A DNA stretch of 6,783 nucleotides from Candidatus Curtissbacteria bacterium (GTDB taxonomy: Bacteria > Patescibacteriota > Microgenomatia > Curtissbacterales > GWA2-41-24), in NCBI GenBank assembly GCA_016187105.1, contig JACPKK010000016.1, forward strand, positions 1-6,783, written 5' to 3'. Numbering within the stretch: position 1 is the stretch's first letter; the number at the start of each line of letters is the position of its first letter. This document shows positions 1 through 5,529 of this stretch, piece by piece. The translations under genes were made by a program, and so were the position numbers. The notes under the pieces were generated by a model. It saw nothing but the letters and a program-made list of their open reading frames with translations, was not told the DNA's origin and made no database searches.

Positions 1-2
1 TG

Positions 3-1070
3 GGTGGCTGCTCCGACTACACCACCTGCTTCACTTATTGTAATGATCCGGTCAATTACACGGCTTGTTCCCAGTTTGCAGAACAACATGGTTTTTATGA
101 AGAAGATCCGGTTCAGGCTCCTGACGACTCTTTTTGGCAAAGAGCGCAAGGCGCTTTAGGTTGCAATAGTGTCGACTCCTGTTTCACTTTTTGCTCCGAC
201 CCAGCCAATACCGATACCTGTGACGCCTTTGCTCAAGCCGAATCCATACCCGGAGGTTATGTTGATCAGCCGGACAAGCCCGAATACTTGGAAGTAGCCG
301 CAACTGTTTTGGGCTGCGATTCAGCCAGCTCTTGTGCTACCGCTTGTGACGATCCGGCAAACCACCAGAAATGTACGGACTTTGCCAGCCAGGTCGGGCT
401 TTTGGGAGGCACTACAACAGCGGGGCCCGGCGGCTGTACCTCAACTGAAACCTGCCAAGCCTACTGTAGCGATCCTAATAACTTTGGTTCCTGCTCGAAC
501 TTTGCGCCGGCCGGCGGAACTTTTACCGGCCCCGGCGGCTGCGATAGCGCCGGCAGCTGCCACAATTACTGCGAAGCTAACTCCGCAGACTGCCGCAGTT
601 ACGCCCCGGGCCAAAACGGCGTCTACGTCCCAATTGCTTGCGGTTCGGGCGAATATTTCGGGCCCGGCGGTGTTTGTACGGCAACCGAAGAAACTCCAGC
701 CGCTACCCAATGCGCCGGCTCCGGTAAATTCTGGGACGGCGATACTTGTCACGAAGAGCCGCCGGTTGGCATAACACCGATAACCCAAAGCGCCTTCTTT
801 GAACCGCGCGCGGACATGGGCGACTGCGCCACACCCGCCGCCTGTTACGATTACTGTACTGCCAATCCTGGCACTTGTGCAGGCTTTGACACTGACTCGC
901 CAAGGCCGGATGAGAACTATAACCCTGTTGTTTACTATACACCGGGCCAGCCTGTAACATTTGACCCGATTCCCGAGTACGGCAACTGCAATAGCCCCGG
1001 CAGCTGCTACGATTACTGCGCCGCCAATGCCGGAGCTTGTGCAGGCTTTGACCCTGACTCTCCAAGACCG
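3..1070 (+). repeat. Seven four-cysteine modules, C-x5-C-x3-C-x6-8-C
   Basis: The first cysteine of each module is encoded at nt 9, 162, 315, 435, 540, 825 and 987. The core pattern is G-C-x5-C-x2-(Y/F/A)-C-(S/N/D)-D-P-x-N-x4-C-x2-(F/Y)-(A/D). The first four have eight residues before the last Cys; the last three have six. Spacing between successive modules is about 51, 51, 40, 35, 95 and 54 residues. The 95-residue gap (about nt 620-820) holds a divergent Cys-containing segment that does not fit the pattern. The even number of Cys per module fits two disulphides each, and so an oxidising extracellular location (inference). Confidence 0.88.
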
Positions 1071-2660
1071 ATTAATGTCTATACTCCGGGGACTTATTAC
1101 ACCCCGCCCACTGATGTTGTTTACGTCACGCCGGCAGTTACAAACTATTACGTGACACCGGTTTATCCGACACCGCCAGAAGGATCAAGCTACACTTCGC
1201 CCGCTTATTACACGCCAGGCATTTACAGCACTCCCTCTTATTACACGCCTCCACCCGGTTCAAACTACACGTCGCCAAGTTATTACACCCCCGGCAGCTA
1301 TATCTCGCCCTTCTATTACACGCCTCCGCCGGGCTCAAACTACACAACACCGACTTACTTCACTCCGCCGCCGTATATCTCGCCTTCTTATTACACACCG
1401 CCAATTGGCAGCTTTTACACCACCCCAACTTACTACTCTCCGCCATCTTACCCCTCGCCTACTTATTACACACCGCCGCCGGGCAGTAATTACACCTCGC
1501 CAAGCTACTTTACCCCGCCGCCATACGCCTCACCCGCTTATTACACTCCTCCGTGTTTCGCTCCTCCCTGCTCATACCCTTCTCCCACTTATTACACACC
1601 GCCGCCTTATACAACACCCACCTATTACACACCGCCGCCTGATAGTACCTACACCACGCCTAATTACCCAACACCGTCTCCATATACAAGCCCAAGTTAT
1701 TACACGCCCGGTTACTACACACCCACCGGCTACATCACGCCAAGTTACTCTTATCCCACACCCGGCGGCACCTACACTACGCCTTCATATTACACGCCCT
1801 ATGCTTCACCTTCGTATCCGTACCCAACACCTATAGGAGGATATACCACACCCTACTATTACACGCCCTACACCACTCCATCGTATTACACGCCTTACTC
1901 AACACCGGATTATCCGTACCCTACGCCGGGCGGTGGTTACACTACGCCAACGTACTACACACCCTATTCTTCACCCAGTTACTACACACCGTATAGCTCA
2001 CCGGCTTACTACACGCCTGGAACGTATTCGTCGCCAAGTTATTATTCACCGTTTTACGCATCACCTTCTTACGTATCACCATCTTATTACTACCCGACAC
2101 CCGGTAGCGGTTATACATCACCGGCTTATTACACGCCCTATACCTCGCCCACTTACCTAACTCCCTCTTACGTGTACCCATCTCCAGACGGCTACGTCAG
2201 CCCAAGTTATGTCTATCCGACACCCGGCAGCGGTTATACCTCCCCGAGCTATGCTTACCCATCGCCTTCATACCCTTACCCGACTCCAGGTAGCGGCTAC
2301 ACCTCGCCAGCCTACTACACTCCGTACAGCTCGCCAAGTTATGCTTACCCGACTCCCGGTTCCGGGTATGCCTATCCATCGCCAAGCTATGTATCCCCGA
2401 GCTATGCTTACCCAACACCAGGAAGCTACTACACTCCGGGTTATTCCTACCCCTCACCGTCTTACGGTTCTCCGTCATATGGCAGTCCGACCTATGGCTC
2501 ACCAAGTTACGGCAGCCCGTCCTACGGAACACCTGACTATGGCTCACCAAGTTACGGCAGCCCGTCCTACGGAACACCTGACTATCCATATCCAACTCCA
2601 CCTCTAGGCGCCAAAACCACAAAGAATTTTTTCGATAGATTCCTAGACCTCTTCAAATAA
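3..2660 (+). CDS. Giant Cys-module / Tyr-Pro-repeat protein, 5'-truncated by the window edge
   Basis: The frame is open from base 3 to the TAA at 2658-2660, giving 885 visible residues. A TTG at 288 could be taken as a start, but the reading frame upstream of it already encodes two more copies of the same cysteine module, so the true start lies outside the window. From N to C: seven four-Cys modules (visible residues 1-355), with an atypical Cys-containing stretch between the fifth and sixth; about 505 residues that are roughly one quarter Tyr and nearly as much Pro, with Ser/Thr/Gly making up most of the rest (residues 360-868); and the tail GAKTTKNFFDRFLDLFK. No enzymatic domain, LPXTG motif or C-terminal membrane helix is visible. 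The composition suggests an extracellular or cell-surface structural or adhesive protein, with the Cys modules probably disulphide-bonded; this is inference, and the signal peptide would lie off-window. I do not recognise a named family, although similar C-x5-C-x3-C modules seem familiar from CPR hypothetical proteins. Confidence 0.9.
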   Translation, partial: GGCSDYTTCFTYCNDPVNYTACSQFAEQHGFYEEDPVQAPDDSFWQRAQGALGCNSVDSCFTFCSDPANTDTCDAFAQAESIPGGYVDQPDKPEYLEVAATVLGCDSASSCATACDDPANHQKCTDFASQVGLLGGTTTAGPGGCTSTETCQAYCSDPNNFGSCSNFAPAGGTFTGPGGCDSAGSCHNYCEANSADCRSYAPGQNGVYVPIACGSGEYFGPGGVCTATEETPAATQCAGSGKFWDGDTCHEEPPVGITPITQSAFFEPRADMGDCATPAACYDYCTANPGTCAGFDTDSPRPDENYNPVVYYTPGQPVTFDPIPEYGNCNSPGSCYDYCAANAGACAGFDPDSPRPINVYTPGTYYTPPTDVVYVTPAVTNYYVTPVYPTPPEGSSYTSPAYYTPGIYSTPSYYTPPPGSNYTSPSYYTPGSYISPFYYTPPPGSNYTTPTYFTPPPYISPSYYTPPIGSFYTTPTYYSPPSYPSPTYYTPPPGSNYTSPSYFTPPPYASPAYYTPPCFAPPCSYPSPTYYTPPPYTTPTYYTPPPDSTYTTPNYPTPSPYTSPSYYTPGYYTPTGYITPSYSYPTPGGTYTTPSYYTPYASPSYPYPTPIGGYTTPYYYTPYTTPSYYTPYSTPDYPYPTPGGGYTTPTYYTPYSSPSYYTPYSSPAYYTPGTYSSPSYYSPFYASPSYVSPSYYYPTPGSGYTSPAYYTPYTSPTYLTPSYVYPSPDGYVSPSYVYPTPGSGYTSPSYAYPSPSYPYPTPGSGYTSPAYYTPYSSPSYAYPTPGSGYAYPSPSYVSPSYAYPTPGSYYTPGYSYPSPSYGSPSYGSPTYGSPSYGSPSYGTPDYGSPSYGSPSYGTPDYPYPTPPLGAKTTKNFFDRFLDLFK
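1164..1538 (+). repeat. Five tandem 75-bp units encoding a 25-residue (14+11) higher-order repeat
   Basis: The units lie at 1164-1238, 1239-1313, 1314-1388, 1389-1463 and 1464-1538. Each encodes a 14-mer of the type YYTPPPGSNYTSPS followed by an 11-mer of the type YYTPGSYISPF or YFTPPPYISPS. The register holds for all five copies with no indel, while codons vary between copies. A further 14+11 pair occurs after an irregular stretch downstream. Confidence 0.9.
2463..2582 (+). repeat. Eight YGSPS-type pentapeptides containing an exact 45-bp tandem duplication
   Basis: Eight consecutive five-residue units (YGSPS, YGSPT, YGSPS, YGSPS, YGTPD, YGSPS, YGSPS, YGTPD) occupy 120 bp. Within them, 2493-2537 and 2538-2582 are identical over 45 bp, including third codon positions, and encode three pentapeptides each. 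Perfect identity contrasts with the diverged codons elsewhere in the domain and indicates a recent slippage or recombination event. Confidence 0.93.
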
Positions 2661-2694
2661 ATAGGGGGCGAAGATCCTAAGCTTGCCGAAGGGG

Positions 2695-2723
2695 TTGACA
2701 TTAAAATTCCTACTTGATATATA
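2695..2723 (+). promoter_or_regulatory. Sigma70-like promoter TTGACA-N17-TATATA
   Basis: A perfect -35 hexamer TTGACA (2695-2700) is separated by exactly 17 bp from TATATA (2718-2723). An overlapping TATATT at 2720-2725 is the alternative -10, with a 19-bp spacer. The predicted start near 2730 coincides with the first base of the stem-loop at 2730-2770. The promoter sits 35 bp after the repeat-protein stop and 120 bp before the next ATG. Confidence 0.62.
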
Positions 2724-2729
2724 TTCTTC

Positions 2730-2778
2730 TGCCTCTCGTTCTTGAAGCACATTTTCAACTTCGAGAGGCATTTCTTTT
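2730..2778 (+). terminator. Stem-loop plus T-rich run; terminator of the repeat-protein gene or a promoter-proximal attenuator
   Basis: A perfect 9-bp outer stem pairs TGCCTCTCG (2730-2738) with CGAGAGGCA (2762-2770). Inside it are a symmetric 3x3 internal loop, a 5-bp inner stem TTGAA/TTCAA (2742-2746 with 2754-2758) and a 7-nt loop. The T-rich run TTTCTTTT (2771-2778) follows at once, as in an intrinsic terminator for + strand transcription. It is interrupted by one C, so termination may be partial. It would stop transcripts from the repeat-protein gene, but also any transcript started at the 2695-2723 promoter. Confidence 0.6.
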
Positions 2779-2785
2779 GATTTGA

Positions 2786-2813
2786 TCGACAAATTATATG
2801 TATCAGTTATAAT
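2786..2813 (+). promoter_or_regulatory. Promoter TCGACA-N16-TATAAT for the 2820 gene, predicted leaderless
   Basis: A perfect TATAAT at 2808-2813 is preceded at 16 bp by TCGACA (2786-2791), one mismatch from the -35 consensus. Only six bases separate the -10 from the ATG at 2820, so the expected start of transcription is at or next to the start codon and there is no room for a Shine-Dalgarno sequence. Confidence 0.6.
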
Positions 2814-2819
2814 TAAATC

Positions 2820-3374
2820 ATGCCTAAATCCGGAGAAGTTACACCTACACCCCAACCCCTAGAAAAGCCCAAAGGTCTAAAACAAAAACTCGGCACCGCC
2901 GCGCGAGTAGCCGCCATAGGCACACTTGCCGTTGCCGGAGCAAGAATGGTACTGGAACACAATCCAAGACAACCAGTAGAGGATATGACAAGGATTCTAC
3001 GGAATGTTGAGGATTTCAAAGGCGACAAAGATGCCCAACAGGAATTAACAAATAACTTTGATATAATGTTTGCACAGATAGCAGTAACAACATTGATACC
3101 TGATGCACAGCTAAGAACCATTATGACAACAGATAACAACTCATATACCCTCGAGAAGCGCCCAGATGGAAGCAAACGTATAAATGTACGTACAGCAAAC
3201 AATAAAACCTTTTCCTTTACTTTAGATCCAGAAAAAGGTGTAGTAAGAAAAAAGATGGCGGACGGTCAGTCGTCCGAAGAAACTGTTTTAAAACCTTCAG
3301 AAGTTAGACAGTTATCCCAAAAACTCCAAATCGCCTTCCAAAGCCGCGCATCTAGTCCTCCCCAAAGAAGTTAA
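2820..3374 (+). CDS. Hypothetical protein, 184 aa, possible N-terminal membrane anchor
   Basis: I do not recognise this protein. It begins with a Thr/Pro-rich stretch, then a basic segment (KPKGLKQK, about residues 16-23), then an Ala-rich moderately hydrophobic segment (about residues 26-45, containing Arg29 and Arg42). That segment is marginal as a transmembrane helix. The remaining ~140 residues are hydrophilic, with no Cys and no recognisable catalytic motif; a helical part (about 50-90) is followed by a beta-like part (about 105-145) and a Ser/Pro-rich C-terminus. The ATG at 2820 is chosen because it lies immediately after a consensus -10. The N-terminal layout (Pro-rich, basic, Ala/Gly-rich hydrophobic) resembles that of the next gene, the protease at 3413, so both may act at the membrane. 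It appears to have its own promoter and to be separated by a hairpin from the repeat-protein gene. Function is unknown. Confidence 0.75.
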   Translation: MPKSGEVTPTPQPLEKPKGLKQKLGTAARVAAIGTLAVAGARMVLEHNPRQPVEDMTRILRNVEDFKGDKDAQQELTNNFDIMFAQIAVTTLIPDAQLRTIMTTDNNSYTLEKRPDGSKRINVRTANNKTFSFTLDPEKGVVRKKMADGQSSEETVLKPSEVRQLSQKLQIAFQSRASSPPQRS

Positions 3375-3383
3375 TGTTATAAT
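3375..3383 (+). promoter_or_regulatory. Extended -10 promoter TGTTATAAT for the metalloprotease gene
   Basis: A perfect TATAAT (3378-3383) is preceded by TG one base upstream, the extended -10 arrangement that can work without a good -35; none is visible at the right distance. It begins directly after the stop codon of the preceding gene (3372-3374). The 9-mer GTTATAATT is shared exactly with the promoter before the 2820 gene. The predicted start near 3390 leaves a leader of about 23 nt with no clear Shine-Dalgarno before the ATG at 3413. Confidence 0.5.
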
Positions 3384-3412
3384 TCTTACACTCTCGCAAT
3401 CCGTAGGCTACT

Positions 3413-4441
3413 ATGTCAGAAGCAAAAAACCCGGAAATACCACCGCCCCCTAAAATCTCTCGGCGGAAATTTCTAAGAGTCGCGGCAGGAAGCGCAATTG
3501 GAATTCTAGCAGCGTCTGCAGGGTCTATCGCAGGCAGAGAAGCTTTAAAGAAATTAAAGAAACCTGAAAATGAAAAGCCCAAAGCGCAAGCCCCGCCAGA
3601 CCAACCCCAAACCACCCCACGGATCGATCGAATACCCTCGGTCACATCTACACCTACCAGAACTCCAGAAATAATAAAAGCGCAAACAAAATATAATTTT
3701 GGAGAAGATGTACCCGAAGATCTCCGTGCCCAAATCCGCGAGGCAGTTAGTACGGGTATTGGCTTTATAAAAGCAAAGACAGGCGTAGACCTTGAAGGCA
3801 CTACCGTTTACGCTTACGGCGACGGAGGCAAACTTGTAGACGAGTTTCTAAAAACTAACCCCCAAGCCGCGCCCCAAAGAGAAGACCTTAAAAACTTCGC
3901 CACAGCATTTGCCGGGCCCAAAAAAGATTTCTACATCATAACCACAAGTCCCGGCTGGACAAGGGCATCTCCCATAATCGGCGGCCCTGTCTTAGAAGGC
4001 AGATACCACACCGTCTACCACGAGCTTTTCCATGTCCTGCAATATGAGGTTGGAGGTTACTTTAGGCCTCCTTTTGGATGGCTCAACGAAGGCGGGGCGC
4101 ACTATGTTGCGGCAAGAGCCCTGGACGAAACCGAAAAATATAAATACGAAGACATAAAAAACGGCCACCTGAAAAGGGCATCCGTTTCTCAAGATTCGCT
4201 AGTAAAGCTGGAAAACCAGAGTGCTTTAAGCAATGTCGATAATTATTCCCGCTCGTTTATGGCAGTAGAACTGCTTACCATGGGCATGCCGGACGGCGGC
4301 ATAGCCGCATTGGCCAGGTATTGGACCGAAGTAGGCAAAGGCCAAAATCCCGAGATAGCGTTCTCTCGCGTTTTTGGCATACCAAAAGACGAATTTTATA
4401 GAAAGTTCGATGCCTGGGCAAAAGAAGGCTTCCCCAAATAA
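3413..4441 (+). CDS. Predicted Tat-exported gluzincin (HExxH...E) zinc metalloprotease
   Basis: 342 aa. The N-terminus carries a twin-arginine motif, SRRKFL (residues 16-21), followed by an Ala/Gly-rich hydrophobic segment (about 23-41): a canonical Tat signal or anchor. No clear AxA cleavage site is visible, so it may stay membrane-bound. Residues 45-95 form a Lys/Pro/Thr-rich linker. The catalytic domain contains H203-E-L-F-H207 within a Y-H-E-L-F-H-V-L-Q context, and W223-L-N-E226-G-G-A-H-Y downstream. HExxH plus a Glu about 19 residues later in an NEG-x-A context is the zinc-binding arrangement of gluzincins, close to the peptidase-MA-like group: the two His and E226 would bind zinc and E204 would be the base. 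Predicted role is hydrolysis of proteins outside the cytoplasmic membrane; the substrate is unknown. Proximity to the surface repeat protein and the small possible membrane protein makes them candidate partners, but this rests on adjacency alone. Confidence 0.85.
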   Translation: MSEAKNPEIPPPPKISRRKFLRVAAGSAIGILAASAGSIAGREALKKLKKPENEKPKAQAPPDQPQTTPRIDRIPSVTSTPTRTPEIIKAQTKYNFGEDVPEDLRAQIREAVSTGIGFIKAKTGVDLEGTTVYAYGDGGKLVDEFLKTNPQAAPQREDLKNFATAFAGPKKDFYIITTSPGWTRASPIIGGPVLEGRYHTVYHELFHVLQYEVGGYFRPPFGWLNEGGAHYVAARALDETEKYKYEDIKNGHLKRASVSQDSLVKLENQSALSNVDNYSRSFMAVELLTMGMPDGGIAALARYWTEVGKGQNPEIAFSRVFGIPKDEFYRKFDAWAKEGFPK

Positions 4442-4451
4442 GGACAGCGGT

Positions 4452-4481
4452 TTGCGGGAAAGACTTGCTGTAAGCTAAAAT
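4452..4481 (+). promoter_or_regulatory. Putative leaderless promoter for pheS
   Basis: TAAAAT at 4476-4481 (5/6 match to the -10) lies six bases before the ATG at 4488, the same spacing as at the 2820 gene. The only -35 candidate is TTGCGG (4452-4457, 18-bp spacer), which is weak. No Shine-Dalgarno precedes the ATG. Confidence 0.4.
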
Positions 4482-4487
4482 TCCCAT

Positions 4488-5501
4488 ATGGATCCAAAAA
4501 TTAAAGAGGTTTTAGACAAGTCAATCAGTCTGGTTGAATCATCTCAAGACCCGGACAAAACCTATCTTGAAATTTTCGGCAAAAGCGGAATCTTTACCGC
4601 TCTCACCGCAGAAATTAAAAATATCGAACCGGCAAACCGCGCCGCCTTTGGCCGCGGCCTAAACTCCGCCAAATCTCAAATCGAGGAATTGCTCAAAAAG
4701 AAAAAACTCTCAACTTTCAACTCTCAACTCTCAACTGAATTTATAGATATCACCGCTCCCGGCAAAAAACAAAAAGTCGGCCACCTTCATCTGGTCTCTC
4801 AAGCCATCAAAGAAATTGTCGCCATCTTTACAAAAATCGGCTTTTCCTTACAAAGTTATCCGGAAGTCGATTGGGACTGGTACGCATTTGACTCACTAAA
4901 CATGCCCAAGAATCACCCAGCCCGTGACGACTTCGAAACCTTCTTCGTTAAATCGGAAAAGAATCCGCGATACGGTCAGCAGGTCTTAACACCTCATACC
5001 TCCAACGGCCAAGTCCGCGAAATGGAAAGGGTTAAGCCACCGATTAGAATGCTTAATATCGCCCGCTGCTACCGCCGCCAGATCGACATTTCCCACACGC
5101 CAATGTTTCACCAATTCGAAGGCCTCTACATCGACAAGAACGTTTCTATACCGCAGCTGAAAGGAACGTTTGATTTTTTTACCACCAACTTTTTTGGCCC
5201 CAAACGGACAACACGTCTGCGCCCTCATCATTTCCGCTTCACCGAGCCTTCTTTTGAAGTCGACGTCACTTGCGGCGTTTGCCAGGGCCGCGGTTGTCGC
5301 CTTTGTAAATCCGGCTGGCTGGAGCTTGGCGGCGCCGGCATGGTCCACCCCAACGTTTTAAAAGCCGGCGGCATCGATCCCAACAAATACTGCGGCTTTG
5401 CATTCGGGTGGGGAATTGAAAGGACAATCGCCATGAAAACGGAACTGCCGGATATCCGGCTCTTTTACCAAAATGATTTGAGATTTTTGGAACAGTTCTG
5501 A
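4488..5501 (+). CDS. pheS: Phenylalanyl-tRNA synthetase alpha subunit
   Basis: 337 aa, complete and close to the E. coli length (327). PheS is the catalytic subunit of the alpha2beta2 enzyme that charges tRNA-Phe with phenylalanine in the cytoplasm. Residues 1-73 form the helical, tRNA-contacting N-terminal arm, and residues 74-83 are a repeat-encoded linker. The class II core follows: FDSLNMPKNHPARDDF (motif 1 region), the R-C-Y-R-R and F207-H-Q-F-E-G-L elements (motif 2), and GFAFGWGIER (residues 303-312, motif 3), ending in the typical DIRLFYQNDLRFLEQF. C262, C265, C270 and C273 (CxxCx4CxxC) just before WLELGGAGMVHPNV form a probable zinc knuckle, present in a subset of bacterial PheS. The ATG follows a -10-like box, with no Shine-Dalgarno. 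TGA is the stop and falls at the normal family end. Its partner pheT follows only after an intervening element. Confidence 0.98.
   Translation: MDPKIKEVLDKSISLVESSQDPDKTYLEIFGKSGIFTALTAEIKNIEPANRAAFGRGLNSAKSQIEELLKKKKLSTFNSQLSTEFIDITAPGKKQKVGHLHLVSQAIKEIVAIFTKIGFSLQSYPEVDWDWYAFDSLNMPKNHPARDDFETFFVKSEKNPRYGQQVLTPHTSNGQVREMERVKPPIRMLNIARCYRRQIDISHTPMFHQFEGLYIDKNVSIPQLKGTFDFFTTNFFGPKRTTRLRPHHFRFTEPSFEVDVTCGVCQGRGCRLCKSGWLELGGAGMVHPNVLKAGGIDPNKYCGFAFGWGIERTIAMKTELPDIRLFYQNDLRFLEQF
4707..4734 (+). repeat. Four tandem heptanucleotides (CTCTCAA) inside pheS
   Basis: Copies at 4707-4713, 4714-4720 (CTTTCAA variant), 4721-4727 and 4728-4734 encode most of LSTFNSQLST, the linker between the N-terminal arm and the catalytic core of PheS. 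The array stays in frame here, but gain or loss of any number of copies not divisible by three would shift the frame. Confidence 0.88.
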
Positions 5502-5503
5502 CG

Positions 5504-5529
5504 TAAGTTAAAAGTCAAAAATGATAAGT
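5504..5529 (+). repeat. Left inverted end of the IVP element
   Basis: The outer 14 bp are perfectly complementary to 5927-5940; across 26 bp the match is 22/26. It also contains part of a direct repeat: AAGTCAAAA occurs at 5512-5520 and again at 5526-5534. The copy overlaps the ATG and the next two codons of the enclosed gene. Confidence 0.75.

Larger units (their letters stand above)
1080..2606 (+). repeat. Tyr/Pro-rich low-complexity repeat domain
   Basis: This is about 505 residues dominated by short Y-x-(T/S)-P blocks; the tetrapeptide YYTP occurs about 21 times. The domain is zoned: a regular 25-residue higher-order repeat (1164-1538), an irregular stretch with the only two cysteines (1539 to about 1760), YYTPYSSPS-type 9-residue units and YPTPGG blocks (about 1760-2090), YPTPGSGYTSP-type blocks (about 2090-2460), and YGSPS pentapeptides (2463-2582). 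Most units differ at synonymous positions, so the periodicity is maintained at protein level. The domain is predicted to be extended or disordered. Confidence 0.92.

Noticed and set aside
334..1836. Other-frame + strand open frames within the repeat gene (Arg/Thr/His-rich peptides)
   Set aside because: They arise because the repetitive TAC/ACA/CCN codons lack stops in other frames; they have no independent start signals and biased, implausible composition.
1080..2606. CRISPR-like array or non-coding satellite
   Set aside because: Repeats are contiguous and coding, vary synonymously, and there are no unique spacers of constant length.
2197..2622. Long open frame on the minus strand opposite the Tyr/Pro repeats, containing repeated peptides
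   Set aside because: It is the mirror of the repeated codons on the + strand; it has no start signal or recognisable domain, and the + strand frame is much longer and compositionally coherent.
2643..2855. Minus-strand 70-residue open frame across the intergenic region
   Set aside because: It spans the stem-loop and both promoters, overlaps the ends of two + strand genes and has no recognisable features.
4444..4471. Terminator between the protease gene and pheS
   Set aside because: Only a 5-bp ACAGC/GCTGT pairing with an 18-nt loop and no T run; too weak to call.
5499..5501. TGA read as glycine (Gracilibacteria code)
   Set aside because: PheS ends with the conserved NDLRFLEQF exactly before this TGA; reading through would add unrelated residues and run into the four-helix-bundle gene.
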